This document shows, piece after piece, positions 36,021 through 44,699 of a stretch of DNA of 64,000 nt. A model generated the notes under the pieces. It searched no databases. It was given only the letters and a program-made list of their open reading frames with translations, and was not told the DNA's origin. A program made the position numbers and the translations under genes. Origin of the DNA: Glaciihabitans sp. INWT7 (GTDB taxonomy: Bacteria; Actinomycetota; Actinomycetes; Actinomycetales; Microbacteriaceae); assembly GCF_014217685.1 (NCBI RefSeq), contig NZ_CP043654.1:62001-126000 (forward strand). The letters run 5' to 3'. How positions within the stretch are numbered: the stretch's first letter is position 1; each line of letters starts with the position of its first letter.

Positions 36021-36823
36021 GAGCCCGCCTTGTAGATCATCACGCGGCGGACATCGACGGAGCGGTCTGGGCTGGACATCGTTACGGGCCCGCCTGGTGT
36101 GACCTTGATGGTGCCGAAGTAGCTGTCGAGGACGGTCTGCACCGGGAGGATGCCGAGGTCTTTGCCGTCCTGGACGATGTGGATCTCGCCCGGAGCTCCG
36201 ATCGATGCGGCGTTGACGTAGAAGCGGTACAGCGATGGCGCAGTTGGTGCGGGCATCGTTGCGATGTTCGTGCGCGGCTGGACCGGTGTTGCCAGGTTCG
36301 CAACCGAGAGACCCGGAGCGAGAGGAGGCATGATCGAACGAAGGTCGTTCGCGTGGAAAGCAGATGCGTAAACGCAGTCGTCGGAGTGGACCGTCGCGAT
36401 GTCATTGCAGACCGAAGTTCGGGTGGTGTTACCGGAGCGAGCCATGGAGGCGAAATACTCGACGCCGACGGCGCTCGGCACCGCCCAGAGGTACGAACTC
36501 ATCTCGACGCCGGAGGGCAGGGTCACCTTCTCATCGATCGCGGTGCTCTGCGCCGTGTCCCAGTTCTTCACCAGAGACGGCTTGCCCGTCAGGATGTTCA
36601 GTTCCTGCGTGCGCTCGGCATTGCTTGACGATGAGCCGATCGCGCCGGAAGAGCTGACCGCACCAGCGGCGATGATGCCGATGATGGCGACGCTGAGGAT
36701 CGTGGAGATGATCGCCTCGGTGGTCGAACCGGTTTCGTCACGGAGGACCGCCGTTCGACCCTTGATCGCGCGCGCGAAAGCGGAGCGGCGTGAGCCAGTT
36801 CCGTTCTCGCTGTGCAGCTTCAT
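36017..36823 (-). CDS. Minor pilin-like protein
   Basis: A 268-residue protein with a 32-residue basic leader ending DETG, then STTEAIISTILSVAIIGIIA as a hydrophobic helix, in the manner of a type IV prepilin. The soluble head (LYRFYVNAASIGAPGEIHIV and onward) is not recognised. Its start follows GGAACC; the stop overlaps the RCC1 pilin ATG. A hairpin and class A element separate it from the small pilin gene. Confidence 0.8.
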   Translation of the reverse strand: MKLHSENGTGSRRSAFARAIKGRTAVLRDETGSTTEAIISTILSVAIIGIIAAGAVSSSGAIGSSSSNAERTQELNILTGKPSLVKNWDTAQSTAIDEKVTLPSGVEMSSYLWAVPSAVGVEYFASMARSGNTTRTSVCNDIATVHSDDCVYASAFHANDLRSIMPPLAPGLSVANLATPVQPRTNIATMPAPTAPSLYRFYVNAASIGAPGEIHIVQDGKDLGILPVQTVLDSYFGTIKVTPGGPVTMSSPDRSVDVRRVMIYKAGS

Positions 36824-36841
36824 GAGGGGTTCCTTCGGGTT

Positions 36842-36878
36842 TGTGCCGGGGGATGAGGACGGTCCCCAACCCCCGGCA
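36842..36878 (-). terminator. Hairpin between pilin and minor pilin genes
   Basis: GTGCCGGGGG and CCCCCGGCAC form a 10-bp stem with a 17-base loop. No T-run follows, so it may be an attenuator or mRNA-stabilising hairpin that sets pilin transcript abundance above that of downstream minor pilins. Confidence 0.5.
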
Positions 36879-36883
36879 CGGTT

Positions 36884-36896
36884 ACTACGTGTGCGG
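36884..36896 (-). promoter_or_regulatory. Class A element before minor pilin gene
   Basis: GCCGCACACGTAG lies 6 bases after the stop of the small pilin gene and about 60 bases before ATG 36823, with the hairpin between. Confidence 0.55.
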
Positions 36897-36902
36897 CCAG
36901 AG

Positions 36903-37412
36903 TTACTTGAGGTCGCTGGAGGCCGCGATCTGCGGCTCGGTCGGGCAGGTCATGCCGGCGCCGGTGTCCGGGTTTGCGGTCGGCAGGGTGTCCTGAACCG
37001 TGGTCGTCTTCGAGAAGACCCAGTAGTAGTGACCGGCAGCGGAGAGAACGCCGGCGCAGTAGAGGTCGCCCTGAGCGACGATCTTGATCTTCTTGTCGCT
37101 CTTGAGGATTGAGCCCTTCGCGACGAGCTCAGCACCGGAACCGTAGGTGGGAGGTGCGGCCTGTGCGTAGTAGACCTGCTCGGCGCTCTGCACAGTCTGC
37201 AGATCACTTCGGGCGGTCGAGTCCTGGGCGAAGGGCACCACGAACACGATGCCGGCCACGACAGCACCGATGACGACGAGGCTGACGACGATCGCGACGA
37301 TGATGTTCGGGATCGACACCTCGAGGCCGTCCTTGTTCGAAAGCACCGACTTGGCGCTCAGGCGTGCGTGCGCGAAACGGCCGGCGAGAGTTCCTGACTT
37401 GATCGACTTCAC
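36903..37412 (-). CDS. pilA: Small type IV pilin (likely major subunit)
   Basis: From GTG 37412 (AGGAG 7 bases upstream) the protein has 169 residues: a 25-residue basic leader ending SNKDG, then LEVSIPNIIVAIVVSLVVIG as the hydrophobic helix and a short soluble head with two Cys residues near the end that may form a disulfide loop. Size and position right after the prepilin peptidase gene suggest the major pilin. The upstream frame to 37550 is not used; it includes the leader ORF region. Confidence 0.85.
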   Translation of the reverse strand: MKSIKSGTLAGRFAHARLSAKSVLSNKDGLEVSIPNIIVAIVVSLVVIGAVVAGIVFVVPFAQDSTARSDLQTVQSAEQVYYAQAAPPTYGSGAELVAKGSILKSDKKIKIVAQGDLYCAGVLSAAGHYYWVFSKTTTVQDTLPTANPDTGAGMTCPTEPQIAASSDLK

Positions 37413-37461
37413 TGTGCTTCTCCTAGAGTCCTGGGGTATCAGGCGGGGTCCGCTGACACGT

Positions 37462-37481
37462 TCAAGCAGAAGACATGCGGC
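37462..37481 (-). promoter_or_regulatory. Class B element with MSSA leader ORF
   Basis: GCCGC then ATG TCT TCT GCT TGA (leader 37476-37462), located between the prepilin peptidase stop and the pilin start 50 bases on. Confidence 0.6.
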
Positions 37482-37527
37482 AAGTTGCCGAATCGGCGGC
37501 TCCGGGGGCCGAATGCAAGTGAAATTC

Positions 37528-37998
37528 TCAGTATTGGAACAGGGCCGCACCCGCCAGCGCTGTCACCGTCGTAGCCACGAACATCGACGGAACGTGGGGG
37601 AGCGGTTTGTCGGCGGCGATGTTCGAACCGCGCGAGACAACGTGGATGGCGGCTTGCAGGCAGAAGCCGAGTGCGACACCCCAGATCGCGAGAAACGGGT
37701 TGATTGCCCCGAGCACCAACGCGGGAACCGGAGAGAGCTTCACGTCGCCGCCGCCCATGTTCCCGCGGACACCAAGTTCCAGGTAGCAGGCAAACACAGC
37801 TCCTGCGCACAGAAAAGCGCTCACCCACTGAGCGGCCACAATCTCGTCATGGACAAGCGCGAGGAGGACGGCGACGCTCAGGGCAGCGGTCGACCAGTTG
37901 TCCACCTCTGCCCAGCGAAGGTCCGCGATCGCGAGGATTCCCATGCCGACGACCACAACGAAGATGGCCGTCACAGGGATGATGACTCCGAAGATCAT
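37528..37998 (-). CDS. pilD: Prepilin peptidase (A24, short form)
   Basis: A 156-residue membrane protein with about five hydrophobic helices. The two catalytic aspartates are visible in ADLRWAEVDN (first) and GNMGGGDVKL (GxGD motif). It lacks the N-terminal methyltransferase part of the classical PilD, as is common in actinobacterial TadV-type peptidases. It cleaves prepilin leaders at the membrane. Its ATG overlaps the pilC stop (ATGA). Confidence 0.92.
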   Translation of the reverse strand: MIFGVIIPVTAIFVVVVGMGILAIADLRWAEVDNWSTAALSVAVLLALVHDEIVAAQWVSAFLCAGAVFACYLELGVRGNMGGGDVKLSPVPALVLGAINPFLAIWGVALGFCLQAAIHVVSRGSNIAADKPLPHVPSMFVATTVTALAGAALFQY

Positions 37999-39296
37999 CA
38001 GCCGGCCATGTGGAGCAGCGCGGGCGCGAACGTGGTTACCGGGATGGCAACCATGAGGATCACGACTGCTGCGGCCGTCAGCACGACGATCTCGGTGATG
38101 GGGCCTACCTTGTCGACGAATTCAGCAAGGCGCCTCTCCGACTTCTTGTTGAACGTCTGAGCCAGGTCGCGCATCACCTTGATGCGCTCGCGAGGAGACG
38201 GTGCGATGTCGATACGGTGGCTGAGGTTCCACGGGAACAGAGGAGTGCGCGCGACATCACCGAAGACTGCCTCTCCAACACGCTGTTTCAGGATGTGCTC
38301 GCGAACGTGCGCCTCGATGGCCTCGTTGCCGCAGGAACGGCCAGCGATCTCCAAGGCGTCGAGCTCGGTCATGCCGGAGGACAGGCAGGCGGCGAGGACG
38401 TCGCAGAAGCGACCTGCGGCTCCCATCTGCGTGATCGGTCCGACCAGAGGTGCGCGCAGAGCCAGGCGGTCGCGGAGAACGCGGAGTTGCTTGTTCTTCC
38501 GGCCGATAAAGCCCCAGTAGACGAGCCACGCGATCCAGAGCACTGCGGCGGCTCCCATCGCCCATTTCAGGGAACCACCGACGGCGATCATGACGACGGT
38601 CATGGCCGGGGCTTTTGCTCCGATGCTCGTGAACATGGTGACCACGCCGGGGAGCAACCATTCAGCGGCGACGAGGATGAAGGCGAGCACGATCCCGAGA
38701 GTGAGCAACGGCTTGAACAGAGCGGAGCGGACCTTCGCTTTCACGTCCGATGAGGCGACGATGATGCTTGCCGCCTGGCGAAGGTTCGCGTGAAGGTCCC
38801 GCGGTGTCGTACCGGCGGAGATCAGTTCGCGAGCGACCTGAGGAAACACGTCCGTCTCCGCGCACAGAGCTGCGATGATCGTGTCGCCCTCTTCGCGCAT
38901 CCGCACGCTCGCGCGTCGGTACGCCTGGCCGATGTTGACCTTCGCGTACTGGTCGGCGAGCTGAGAGACCGCACGATCTTCGCTCTCTCCCGCCTCCAGC
39001 ATCGAGGCGAGGTCTTCGAGGGTCTCGGCGAGGTCGTCCACGGATGACTTCTTGGCGACGATGGTGATTGCGGGACGTTTCTTCTCGCCGGTGCCGTCGG
39101 AGGTGCTGACATCCTTGCTCCGCTCGGCGGCGCGCGCGTTCGCGATCGCCTCCTTGTCGGCCTTTGTCTTCCGCGCGGGGCGCAGCGCCTTCTTCGACGG
39201 CAGGGTCAGCTTGATGGAGTCGTGCACGAGCACCGGGGCCGCGTCAACGGTAGGTGCTTCGGTGAGCGAGGAGGGGTTCGATGTTGGGGTGGTCAT
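37998..39296 (-). CDS. pilC: Type IV pilus inner-membrane platform protein PilC
   Basis: A 432-residue protein with an N-terminal charged extension (residues 1-75) and two T2SSF domains (near 80-215 and 280-410). Hydrophobic helices are visible at LLTLGIVLAFILVAAEWLLP, AMGAAAVLWIAWLVYWGFIG and at the C-terminus (IVVLTAAAVVILMVAIPVTT). It anchors the pilus base and couples the ATPases to subunit insertion. It lies between pilT and pilD in a tight operon. Confidence 0.9.
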   Translation of the reverse strand: MTTPTSNPSSLTEAPTVDAAPVLVHDSIKLTLPSKKALRPARKTKADKEAIANARAAERSKDVSTSDGTGEKKRPAITIVAKKSSVDDLAETLEDLASMLEAGESEDRAVSQLADQYAKVNIGQAYRRASVRMREEGDTIIAALCAETDVFPQVARELISAGTTPRDLHANLRQAASIIVASSDVKAKVRSALFKPLLTLGIVLAFILVAAEWLLPGVVTMFTSIGAKAPAMTVVMIAVGGSLKWAMGAAAVLWIAWLVYWGFIGRKNKQLRVLRDRLALRAPLVGPITQMGAAGRFCDVLAACLSSGMTELDALEIAGRSCGNEAIEAHVREHILKQRVGEAVFGDVARTPLFPWNLSHRIDIAPSPRERIKVMRDLAQTFNKKSERRLAEFVDKVGPITEIVVLTAAAVVILMVAIPVTTFAPALLHMAG

Positions 39297-39298
39297 GC

Positions 39299-40414
39299 TC
39301 AGTCCTTTGCTGTGTTCGGGAAACCTGCAGTGGTGAGCAGATCGTTGATGACGCGTTCGTCGCGCGCGACGGCGCGCGCAGTCTCGGGGAGGACGGTGCC
39401 GGACTTCACGAGTTCCGTCAGGGATGTCTCCATCGCGACCATTCGCTCCTGGCGACCGCCGCCGAGAAGGTACTGCTGGACCAGTTTCATATCCCCACCT
39501 TCGCCGCCGGAGCCGCGCACCATTTCGGAGAACTGGCGGGTGTTGTAGGCGATCTCCTGCGCTATGGCGAGGCCGCCGCCGATCTTGGGGATGAGGGTCT
39601 GGACGATGACTCCCAGGAGCACCTGCGAGAGGAGCGTGCGCATCAGAGGCTGCTCGTTGGGTGGGAACATCGAGATCAGGCCGTCAATCGCTTCGGCTGT
39701 GGATCCGGCGTGCATTGTGGATACGACGAGGTGGCCGGAGGCTGCAGCATCGACGGCGGCGCTGGCCGTTTCGGAGTTGACAATTTCGCCGATGACGATG
39801 ATTTTCGGGTGGGACCGCTTCGCGTTCTGGACACCTTCGGAGAAGGAGCGCACATGGCTTCCGACCTCACGCTGGTTCACCAGGCTGCGCCCAACCGGGT
39901 AGATGTACTCCACCGGATCCTCAATCGTGTAGATCGAACTCGCCTCGCTGATGTTCACGTCGTTGACCAACGCGGCGATGCTAGTGCTCTTGCCCGAGCC
40001 GGTCTGTCCGGTGAAGAGAAGCAGGCCGGCAGGACGCTTGATCGTGTCGAGCAGCGAGTCGGGAAGGTGGAGTTCCTGCGAGGTGGGGATGCGGCGGGAG
40101 ATGATTCGGATGGTGGCTGTGGTTCCTGCAACTGTCTTCCGGACGGCGAGGCGTCCGCGGAACGTTCCGCCGATGTCGAAGGACGAGTCCGCCTGGCCGT
40201 TCGCTTCGAAGGCTTCGAGGCCACCATGAGCGAACTCGCTGATGAGGGTATCGATGATCCCCTGGTCTATCGTCGGCATCGCCTCGAATGCGAGCGTGGA
40301 CTTGTCCTTCACATACCAGAGGCCGCGCTGTGCGGAAAGGTGGATGTCGGAGCATCCCTCGTCACCGAAGTAGTCGAGCATGCGGCCAATTTCGGTGATC
40401 GTGCTAGACGTCAT
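39299..40414 (-). CDS. pilT: Pilus retraction ATPase PilT
   Basis: A 371-residue GspE-family ATPase. Visible are the N-terminal domain start CSDIHLSAQRGLWY, Walker A GQTGSGKST (near residue 138), Asp box YTIEDPVEYIY, Walker B region KIIVIGEIVNSETA and the His box GHLVVSTMHAGSTAE. Length and order match PilT. Presence of a PilT implies dynamic, retractable pili. Its start overlaps the end of pilB by 11 bases. Confidence 0.92.
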   Translation of the reverse strand: MTSSTITEIGRMLDYFGDEGCSDIHLSAQRGLWYVKDKSTLAFEAMPTIDQGIIDTLISEFAHGGLEAFEANGQADSSFDIGGTFRGRLAVRKTVAGTTATIRIISRRIPTSQELHLPDSLLDTIKRPAGLLLFTGQTGSGKSTSIAALVNDVNISEASSIYTIEDPVEYIYPVGRSLVNQREVGSHVRSFSEGVQNAKRSHPKIIVIGEIVNSETASAAVDAAASGHLVVSTMHAGSTAEAIDGLISMFPPNEQPLMRTLLSQVLLGVIVQTLIPKIGGGLAIAQEIAYNTRQFSEMVRGSGGEGGDMKLVQQYLLGGGRQERMVAMETSLTELVKSGTVLPETARAVARDERVINDLLTTAGFPNTAKD

Positions 40415-41933
40415 GTCCGACCACCCGTCGCGCTTCGTCGTTGTCGGTGACGCCGTCGGTGACGAGGTATTTGAGGTTCGCAGCGAAGGTGGTCGAGCTT
40501 TCGGCGGCCGCAGCGCGGACCCCGCTCAGGGATTTGTTCTCGATCAGCCGGTCGGCGAGGTCGTCGTTGATCAGGAGGACCTCGTGGATGGCGTGGCGGC
40601 CGTGGTAGCCACCTTCCCCGTCCAGCTTCTTGACGAGGCGCTGCGAGATGACTCCGGAGACAGCGTCGAGCACCGAAAGAGGGGTGTCGTCGCTCAGCTC
40701 GATGAGGCGCAACAGCGCCGTCACGTTGTCACTGGCGTGGATCGTGGAGATGACACGGCGACCCGCTTTTGCCATGCGGACGGCCGCCGCGGCGGTCGCG
40801 GAGTCGCGGATCTCGCCGATGAACAGGGTGTCGAAGTCTGACCGAACCAGATAGCGCATGATGTCGCTGAATCCGGCGCCGACTTCCTCCTGAACTTCGA
40901 TCTGCGATACGCCAGGAAGGACTCGCTCCACCGGGTCCTCGACAGCGATGACAGCCTTGCCCTCAGTTCCGATTTCGGTGAGTGCCAGGTGCGCGGTGGT
41001 GGTCTTGCCTTCGCCGACGGGGCCGGCGATCAGGATCATCCCGCTTGGCTTCAGAAGCAGCTCGCGGATAGCGGCGATGTTCTCGTCGGTTGCACCCATC
41101 GTGTCGAGAGTGCGGAGCTCGCCAATCTGAGGCAGACGGAGGACGATCTTTTCGCCACCGTCGAAGAGGGGCAGCGAGACAGCGCGAACCCGATACGGGA
41201 AACCGTTCATCGGCAGCTCGTAGCGTCCGTCGTCCGGGACGAGGGAGGAGCTGGTGGACAGCTCGGCGCTGGTTTTCAGCATGTTCATGATGACAGTCGC
41301 TTCACGGCCCTCGATGCGACGAATGGCCTCGAGGTCCCCGTCGATTCGAGCCTGGATGGTCAGCGACTTGTCGATGCCACTCATGTTCAGGTGAACGTCG
41401 GAAACGCCGGCGTTGACCATGTCGTGGAGAGCCCCCTCGAGCCACTGTCCTGCAGGGTGATCCTGGATAAGACCCGCCAGAGCAGGACGGACACCACGGG
41501 GGATGAGAACGGCGAGCACCGCGTCGTCTGGGGTGTCCGACTCGGATGACAGCTGTAGCGTTTCGGGTTCGATCTTCACGCGGACAGGCCAAGCGGCTTC
41601 GCGCTCGGCGTCCTCGTCGAGGAGCGAGTTGAGACTGAACGGGGTCTCCGGGGCGGCGATGCCCGCGGTGTCATCTGCGGTGTCATCTGCGACAGCAGCC
41701 TCGGCAACGGCCGGCTCCTCATCCGGAACCTCGACCGGCTCCGCGGCGACGAGATCAGGCGTAAAAGGAAGCATGAACGAGGGGACCTCCGTGGCGCCCT
41801 CGGCAAGATGCAGGTCATCCACATCGGCGATCGGTGTCGACGGCGGCACGGCGTCCCACGACGGAACGATAGGCGCGACGACGGGGTGAATGGTCTTCTC
41901 CATCAATCGCTCGAATGGGTCGTTGTCCGTCAT
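40404..41933 (-). CDS. pilB: Pilus assembly ATPase PilB
   Basis: A 509-residue GspE-family ATPase. After a low-complexity acidic N-terminus (to about residue 110) come GVSDVHLNMSGIDK, Walker A GPVGEGKTTT (near 291), IAVEDPVERVLPG (Asp box), TLFIGEIRDSATAAAAVRMA (Walker B) and RRVISTIHASDNVTALLRL (His box). The tetracysteine zinc motif of many PilB proteins is absent. First gene of the pilB-pilT-pilC-pilD operon. Confidence 0.9.
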   Translation of the reverse strand: MTDNDPFERLMEKTIHPVVAPIVPSWDAVPPSTPIADVDDLHLAEGATEVPSFMLPFTPDLVAAEPVEVPDEEPAVAEAAVADDTADDTAGIAAPETPFSLNSLLDEDAEREAAWPVRVKIEPETLQLSSESDTPDDAVLAVLIPRGVRPALAGLIQDHPAGQWLEGALHDMVNAGVSDVHLNMSGIDKSLTIQARIDGDLEAIRRIEGREATVIMNMLKTSAELSTSSSLVPDDGRYELPMNGFPYRVRAVSLPLFDGGEKIVLRLPQIGELRTLDTMGATDENIAAIRELLLKPSGMILIAGPVGEGKTTTAHLALTEIGTEGKAVIAVEDPVERVLPGVSQIEVQEEVGAGFSDIMRYLVRSDFDTLFIGEIRDSATAAAAVRMAKAGRRVISTIHASDNVTALLRLIELSDDTPLSVLDAVSGVISQRLVKKLDGEGGYHGRHAIHEVLLINDDLADRLIENKSLSGVRAAAAESSTTFAANLKYLVTDGVTDNDEARRVVGHDV

Positions 41934-41958
41934 CGCCTGCCACTTCCGGGGTGTCTTC

Positions 41959-41976
41959 GACGCGGGTTCCCGCGTC
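41959..41976 (-). promoter_or_regulatory. Hairpin in pilB leader
   Basis: GACGCGGG and CCCGCGTC form a stem directly after the MPSL leader stop and about 25 bases before pilB. Position suggests translational or transcriptional attenuation coupled to the leader ORF. Confidence 0.5.
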
Positions 41977-41995
41977 TACAAGGAAGGCATGCGGC
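41976..41995 (-). promoter_or_regulatory. Class B element with MPSL leader ORF before pilB
   Basis: GCCGC then ATG CCT TCC TTG TAG (leader 41990-41976), followed by the hairpin and then pilB. Confidence 0.6.
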
Positions 41996-42031
41996 AACAA
42001 CGCCTGAGTGCTGAGAACGGGGCAGCGATGG

Positions 42032-42568
42032 TCAGGGGTTATCGGTCAGAAACGCACGAATCGAATCCACTTGGGCGCGGGTCAGGCCGAGCTCCGGGTT
42101 CGGCGCGATCATCAGTGAAGGCACATCTACGGAAGCGGCGACGGCGGCCCCGAACATCGGCACCTGATCGTCATCGACCCAGATGAAGGGTCCGGGGGTA
42201 ACCGTGAGATCCTCGAGGATCTGGTCACGCTTCCATTCGAGGGGCAACTCACCAGCGCGGCCCGAACGCCGCCGGATGTTCAGCCAGCGGCCGCCACTAA
42301 GAGCGCCGACACGTCCGACGAGGTTCCCGATCGCGCCGTCCTCCAGCCAGGTGGTCAGCCACACCAGCTCGACGTCGAACTCCTCCCTCAGAGAATCGAT
42401 CGCGGCAAGCATGCTGGGGGAGTGCCAGACCAGGTATTGGACGGCGAGCCCGCCTCCGAGCTTCACCGTCACCGTAAGACGCCGCGTATCACCCCACATG
42501 AGAGCAGGCGCGCTCAACACCCCGTCGACATCCAGGAAGAGACGAGCGCGCGGCGCGGAAGAGTTCAC
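42032..42568 (-). CDS. HAD-superfamily protein (RNA-repair-associated HAD type)
   Basis: A 178-residue protein with the HAD catalytic motif RLFLDVDGVLS near the N-terminus, VELVWLTTWLEDGA (motif II Thr) and GPFIWVDDDQVP (motif IV Asp pair). The WLTTW arrangement resembles HAD domains found in multi-domain RNA repair proteins. It likely removes phosphate from a nucleic acid end or small molecule. Start is GTG 42568, 20 bases after the PLD-family gene in the same direction. Confidence 0.7.
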   Translation of the reverse strand: MNSSAPRARLFLDVDGVLSAPALMWGDTRRLTVTVKLGGGLAVQYLVWHSPSMLAAIDSLREEFDVELVWLTTWLEDGAIGNLVGRVGALSGGRWLNIRRRSGRAGELPLEWKRDQILEDLTVTPGPFIWVDDDQVPMFGAAVAASVDVPSLMIAPNPELGLTRAQVDSIRAFLTDNP

Positions 42569-42588
42569 AGAACAGCCATGCGCGGGAG

Positions 42589-43437
42589 TCAGCGTTTCTT
42601 CGCCGGGCGGCGCGGACGTTTCGGGCGGGGCTTCGCCGCGACAAGTTTGGGCGCGGCGGTGGACGATCCGGGGGCGGCCTTCGGCTTAGCCGGCGCGACG
42701 CGCGCCGGACGCTTCTTCTTGGCAGAAGCGGGCGCGGCGGTGGCAACAGGTGCGGCGGGTGCGGCCCGGCGCGGACCCCAGCTCGGCGCGGCGGCCCCCG
42801 CCTTGAAGTTCAACGGCTCGGACACCGCGGCGACCCGCGCCCACTCCGCCAGATACGCCGCAGCGATCGTCGGATCCTCAATCGAGATCGCGTTCTCGAG
42901 GCTGGACTCGGCGTTGACCGTGAAGTTGAACGATCCGGTCCAGACCGCAACCGGCTTTCCGGCGGCCAGGCGGACCACGAACTTGTGGTGGAGCAACGGG
43001 TTGTTCGCCGTCCGAGCGCGAGGGCTGTGACCGACGCAGCGGACCGGGTCGATCTCATCGGAGGCGCCGGCCATGGATTTGAGCGGGGCCGGGAAGTCCT
43101 GCCGGCGGAGACCGCCGGTAAGCCGGGCCAAGTTCGCGCGGATGCGGACAGATGCCGGCTTCTTGTCGCCGTCCCGAAGCGCCCATTCCTTGTTGACGAT
43201 CAGCGAGACCGGCTTCCCGACCAGTTCGTCCATCAGACGGGTGGACGTGATCCAGGCCACGCAGCCGACCACAGATTCGCTGTCCCTCAGGAACTGAGCA
43301 AGCGGCGTGGCGATGTCGCCAAGGTGCACCGTCACAGTGCCGCTGCGCGCGCCGCGCGATCGCTTCGACCAGTCGTAACCAGGTTTCGGCGCAGCGGCAG
43401 TGAGGGCGTTCAGGTCAAAAGCTTGGAGGCGGGCCAC
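42589..43437 (-). CDS. Phospholipase D-like protein with basic Ala/Pro/Lys tail
   Basis: A 282-residue protein. The PLD signature is visible as HHKFVVRLAAGKPVAVWTGS followed by FNFTVNAESSLENAI near residues 145-180, i.e. one HxK motif, so a homodimer would form the full active site, as in Nuc-type nucleases. Residues 210-282 are a histone-H1-like tail of Ala, Pro, Lys and Arg, likely binding DNA or RNA. Start is GTG 43437; a class B element lies about 55 bases upstream. Confidence 0.75.
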   Translation of the reverse strand: MARLQAFDLNALTAAAPKPGYDWSKRSRGARSGTVTVHLGDIATPLAQFLRDSESVVGCVAWITSTRLMDELVGKPVSLIVNKEWALRDGDKKPASVRIRANLARLTGGLRRQDFPAPLKSMAGASDEIDPVRCVGHSPRARTANNPLLHHKFVVRLAAGKPVAVWTGSFNFTVNAESSLENAISIEDPTIAAAYLAEWARVAAVSEPLNFKAGAAAPSWGPRRAAPAAPVATAAPASAKKKRPARVAPAKPKAAPGSSTAAPKLVAAKPRPKRPRRPAKKR

Positions 43438-43465
43438 GGTTCTCGATTCGGCGGGACGCTGGCGG

Positions 43466-43500
43466 TCAGCGTTCCGATCTTCGAGAAGGAGACATGTGGC
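43466..43500 (-). promoter_or_regulatory. Class B element with MSPSRRSER leader ORF
   Basis: GCCAC then ATG TCT CCT opening a 9-residue leader (43495-43466) upstream of the PLD-like gene. Confidence 0.5.
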
Positions 43501-43534
43501 GATCTACTCGCCGCAAAAGTCGACGTCTCAGCCT

Positions 43535-44092
43535 TCAGTTGTGACGGGTGGGAAGCGGGTAGCCGAGTGCCGTGAAGTCGATCCCGAGGTTCACGGCGTT
43601 CGCCTTGATGACCGTGAGGTTGTGCTCGGCGGGCAGCGAGTAGTCCGTGCCCTCCCAGAGTTCGTCCGTGTACACGCCATCGAGTGTCTGGGCGAACTCG
43701 TCAAGCGCTCCGTCCCCGGTGAGCGGGTCCTCATCGTAGCCGGGGAAGTTCCAGTATTCGCGGCCGAGCGATGGGTGGTCGCTGATGAGGACGTTGCCTT
43801 CGCGAAGCACCTTCGGGAACTCGTCGTCCGCGAATGTGCGCTCGTCGTCACGCTCGATCGCGTTGGCGCCGGCGTGCTGGTTGAGGACGTCCTCGACGTC
43901 CATGTCGGCCGCCGCCGGCGAAAGCTCCCCGCGCTTGATCATCGTGGCGACCAGCTGAGGCCCGGTGAAGACCCGGTTCAGGTAGATGTAGCCAGCGACC
44001 GCATCCTGGGACAGTTGAGCCTCGGGCGGAGTCTGCAGCTTGTCGGTGAACTTCCCGGCTGTGCGGGGATGGTCAGCTTCGGTGAACGTCAT
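43535..44092 (-). CDS. HPR-tag protein 3
   Basis: A 185-residue protein with tag ADHPRTAGKFTDKLQTPPEA. The body (VAGYIYLNRVFTGPQLVATM, then ATDMDVEDVLNQ-like and FADDEFPKVLREGNVLISD segments) is acidic and unrecognised. It follows HPR-tag gene 4 by 21 bases, lacks its own class A element and is probably co-transcribed with it. Confidence 0.75.
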   Translation of the reverse strand: MTFTEADHPRTAGKFTDKLQTPPEAQLSQDAVAGYIYLNRVFTGPQLVATMIKRGELSPAAADMDVEDVLNQHAGANAIERDDERTFADDEFPKVLREGNVLISDHPSLGREYWNFPGYDEDPLTGDGALDEFAQTLDGVYTDELWEGTDYSLPAEHNLTVIKANAVNLGIDFTALGYPLPTRHN

Positions 44093-44113
44093 GATCTGGT
44101 TTCGCTTTCTGGG

Positions 44114-44668
44114 TTACGCGGCGTCGAGCGAGACGAACCGCTCCTGGATGTAGGCGTGGGTGGAGTTGCGGAGAGCTGCCTTCGCTACGGGGCTGAGGGC
44201 CGGGTTGTCGAGAAGCGCGTTCTGCACCTGGGGGAGGGGGTCAGCCGCCAGCTCGAGCTGGTCCTGCTCGCGGGTGTTGGCGTGACCCGCTGCGAGCATC
44301 CGAATGTCGGTGGCGCGATCGCGGCACGCCTGCGCGAGAAGAGCGCCGTGAGCGACGGGGTTGCGGACCACTCGGGCCCGGGTTCCGAGATCGCCGCGCT
44401 CGTAGAGCGCGAGCTGAGTGTCCAGGCCCACGTTCGGGTGCCCAGCGATCCAGGTGTCGATCATCCAGTTGTCCAACCGGGCGAGCTCTTCGATTCCGTT
44501 TCCGGTAGTGAGCGGGTCGGTCGCGGGGAACTCGTAGTCGAACGGGTTCACCTCGTCCACGGGCTCGGCGACGTCGGCGAGCAGAAGACCCATTTCGGGA
44601 CGGCTCTGCTCCTTGTCGACGAAACGGCCGGCCAGGCGCGGGTGATCAAGTTCGTTGAAGGTGTCCAT
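44114..44668 (-). CDS. HPR-tag protein 4
   Basis: A 184-residue protein with tag LDHPRLAGRFVDKEQSRPEM. The rest (GIEELARLDNWMIDTWIAGH ... LPQVQNALLDNPALSPVAKA) is predicted mainly helical and has no recognised family. The start ATG 44668 lacks a Shine-Dalgarno; GCCGCACACGTAG ends 6 bases upstream. Confidence 0.8.
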   Translation of the reverse strand: MDTFNELDHPRLAGRFVDKEQSRPEMGLLLADVAEPVDEVNPFDYEFPATDPLTTGNGIEELARLDNWMIDTWIAGHPNVGLDTQLALYERGDLGTRARVVRNPVAHGALLAQACRDRATDIRMLAAGHANTREQDQLELAADPLPQVQNALLDNPALSPVAKAALRNSTHAYIQERFVSLDAA

Positions 44669-44674
44669 GACGAA

Positions 44675-44687
44675 CTACGTGTGCGGC
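44675..44687 (-). promoter_or_regulatory. Class A element at HPR-tag gene 4
   Basis: GCCGCACACGTAG located 6 bases before ATG 44668 and about 15 bases after the T-run of the structured terminator. Confidence 0.65.
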
Positions 44688-44699
44688 TCGGTCTGACGG

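Noticed and set aside
36842-36878. Hairpin considered as a riboswitch
   Set aside because: A single GC-rich stem without further conserved elements; nothing points to a known ligand-binding RNA.
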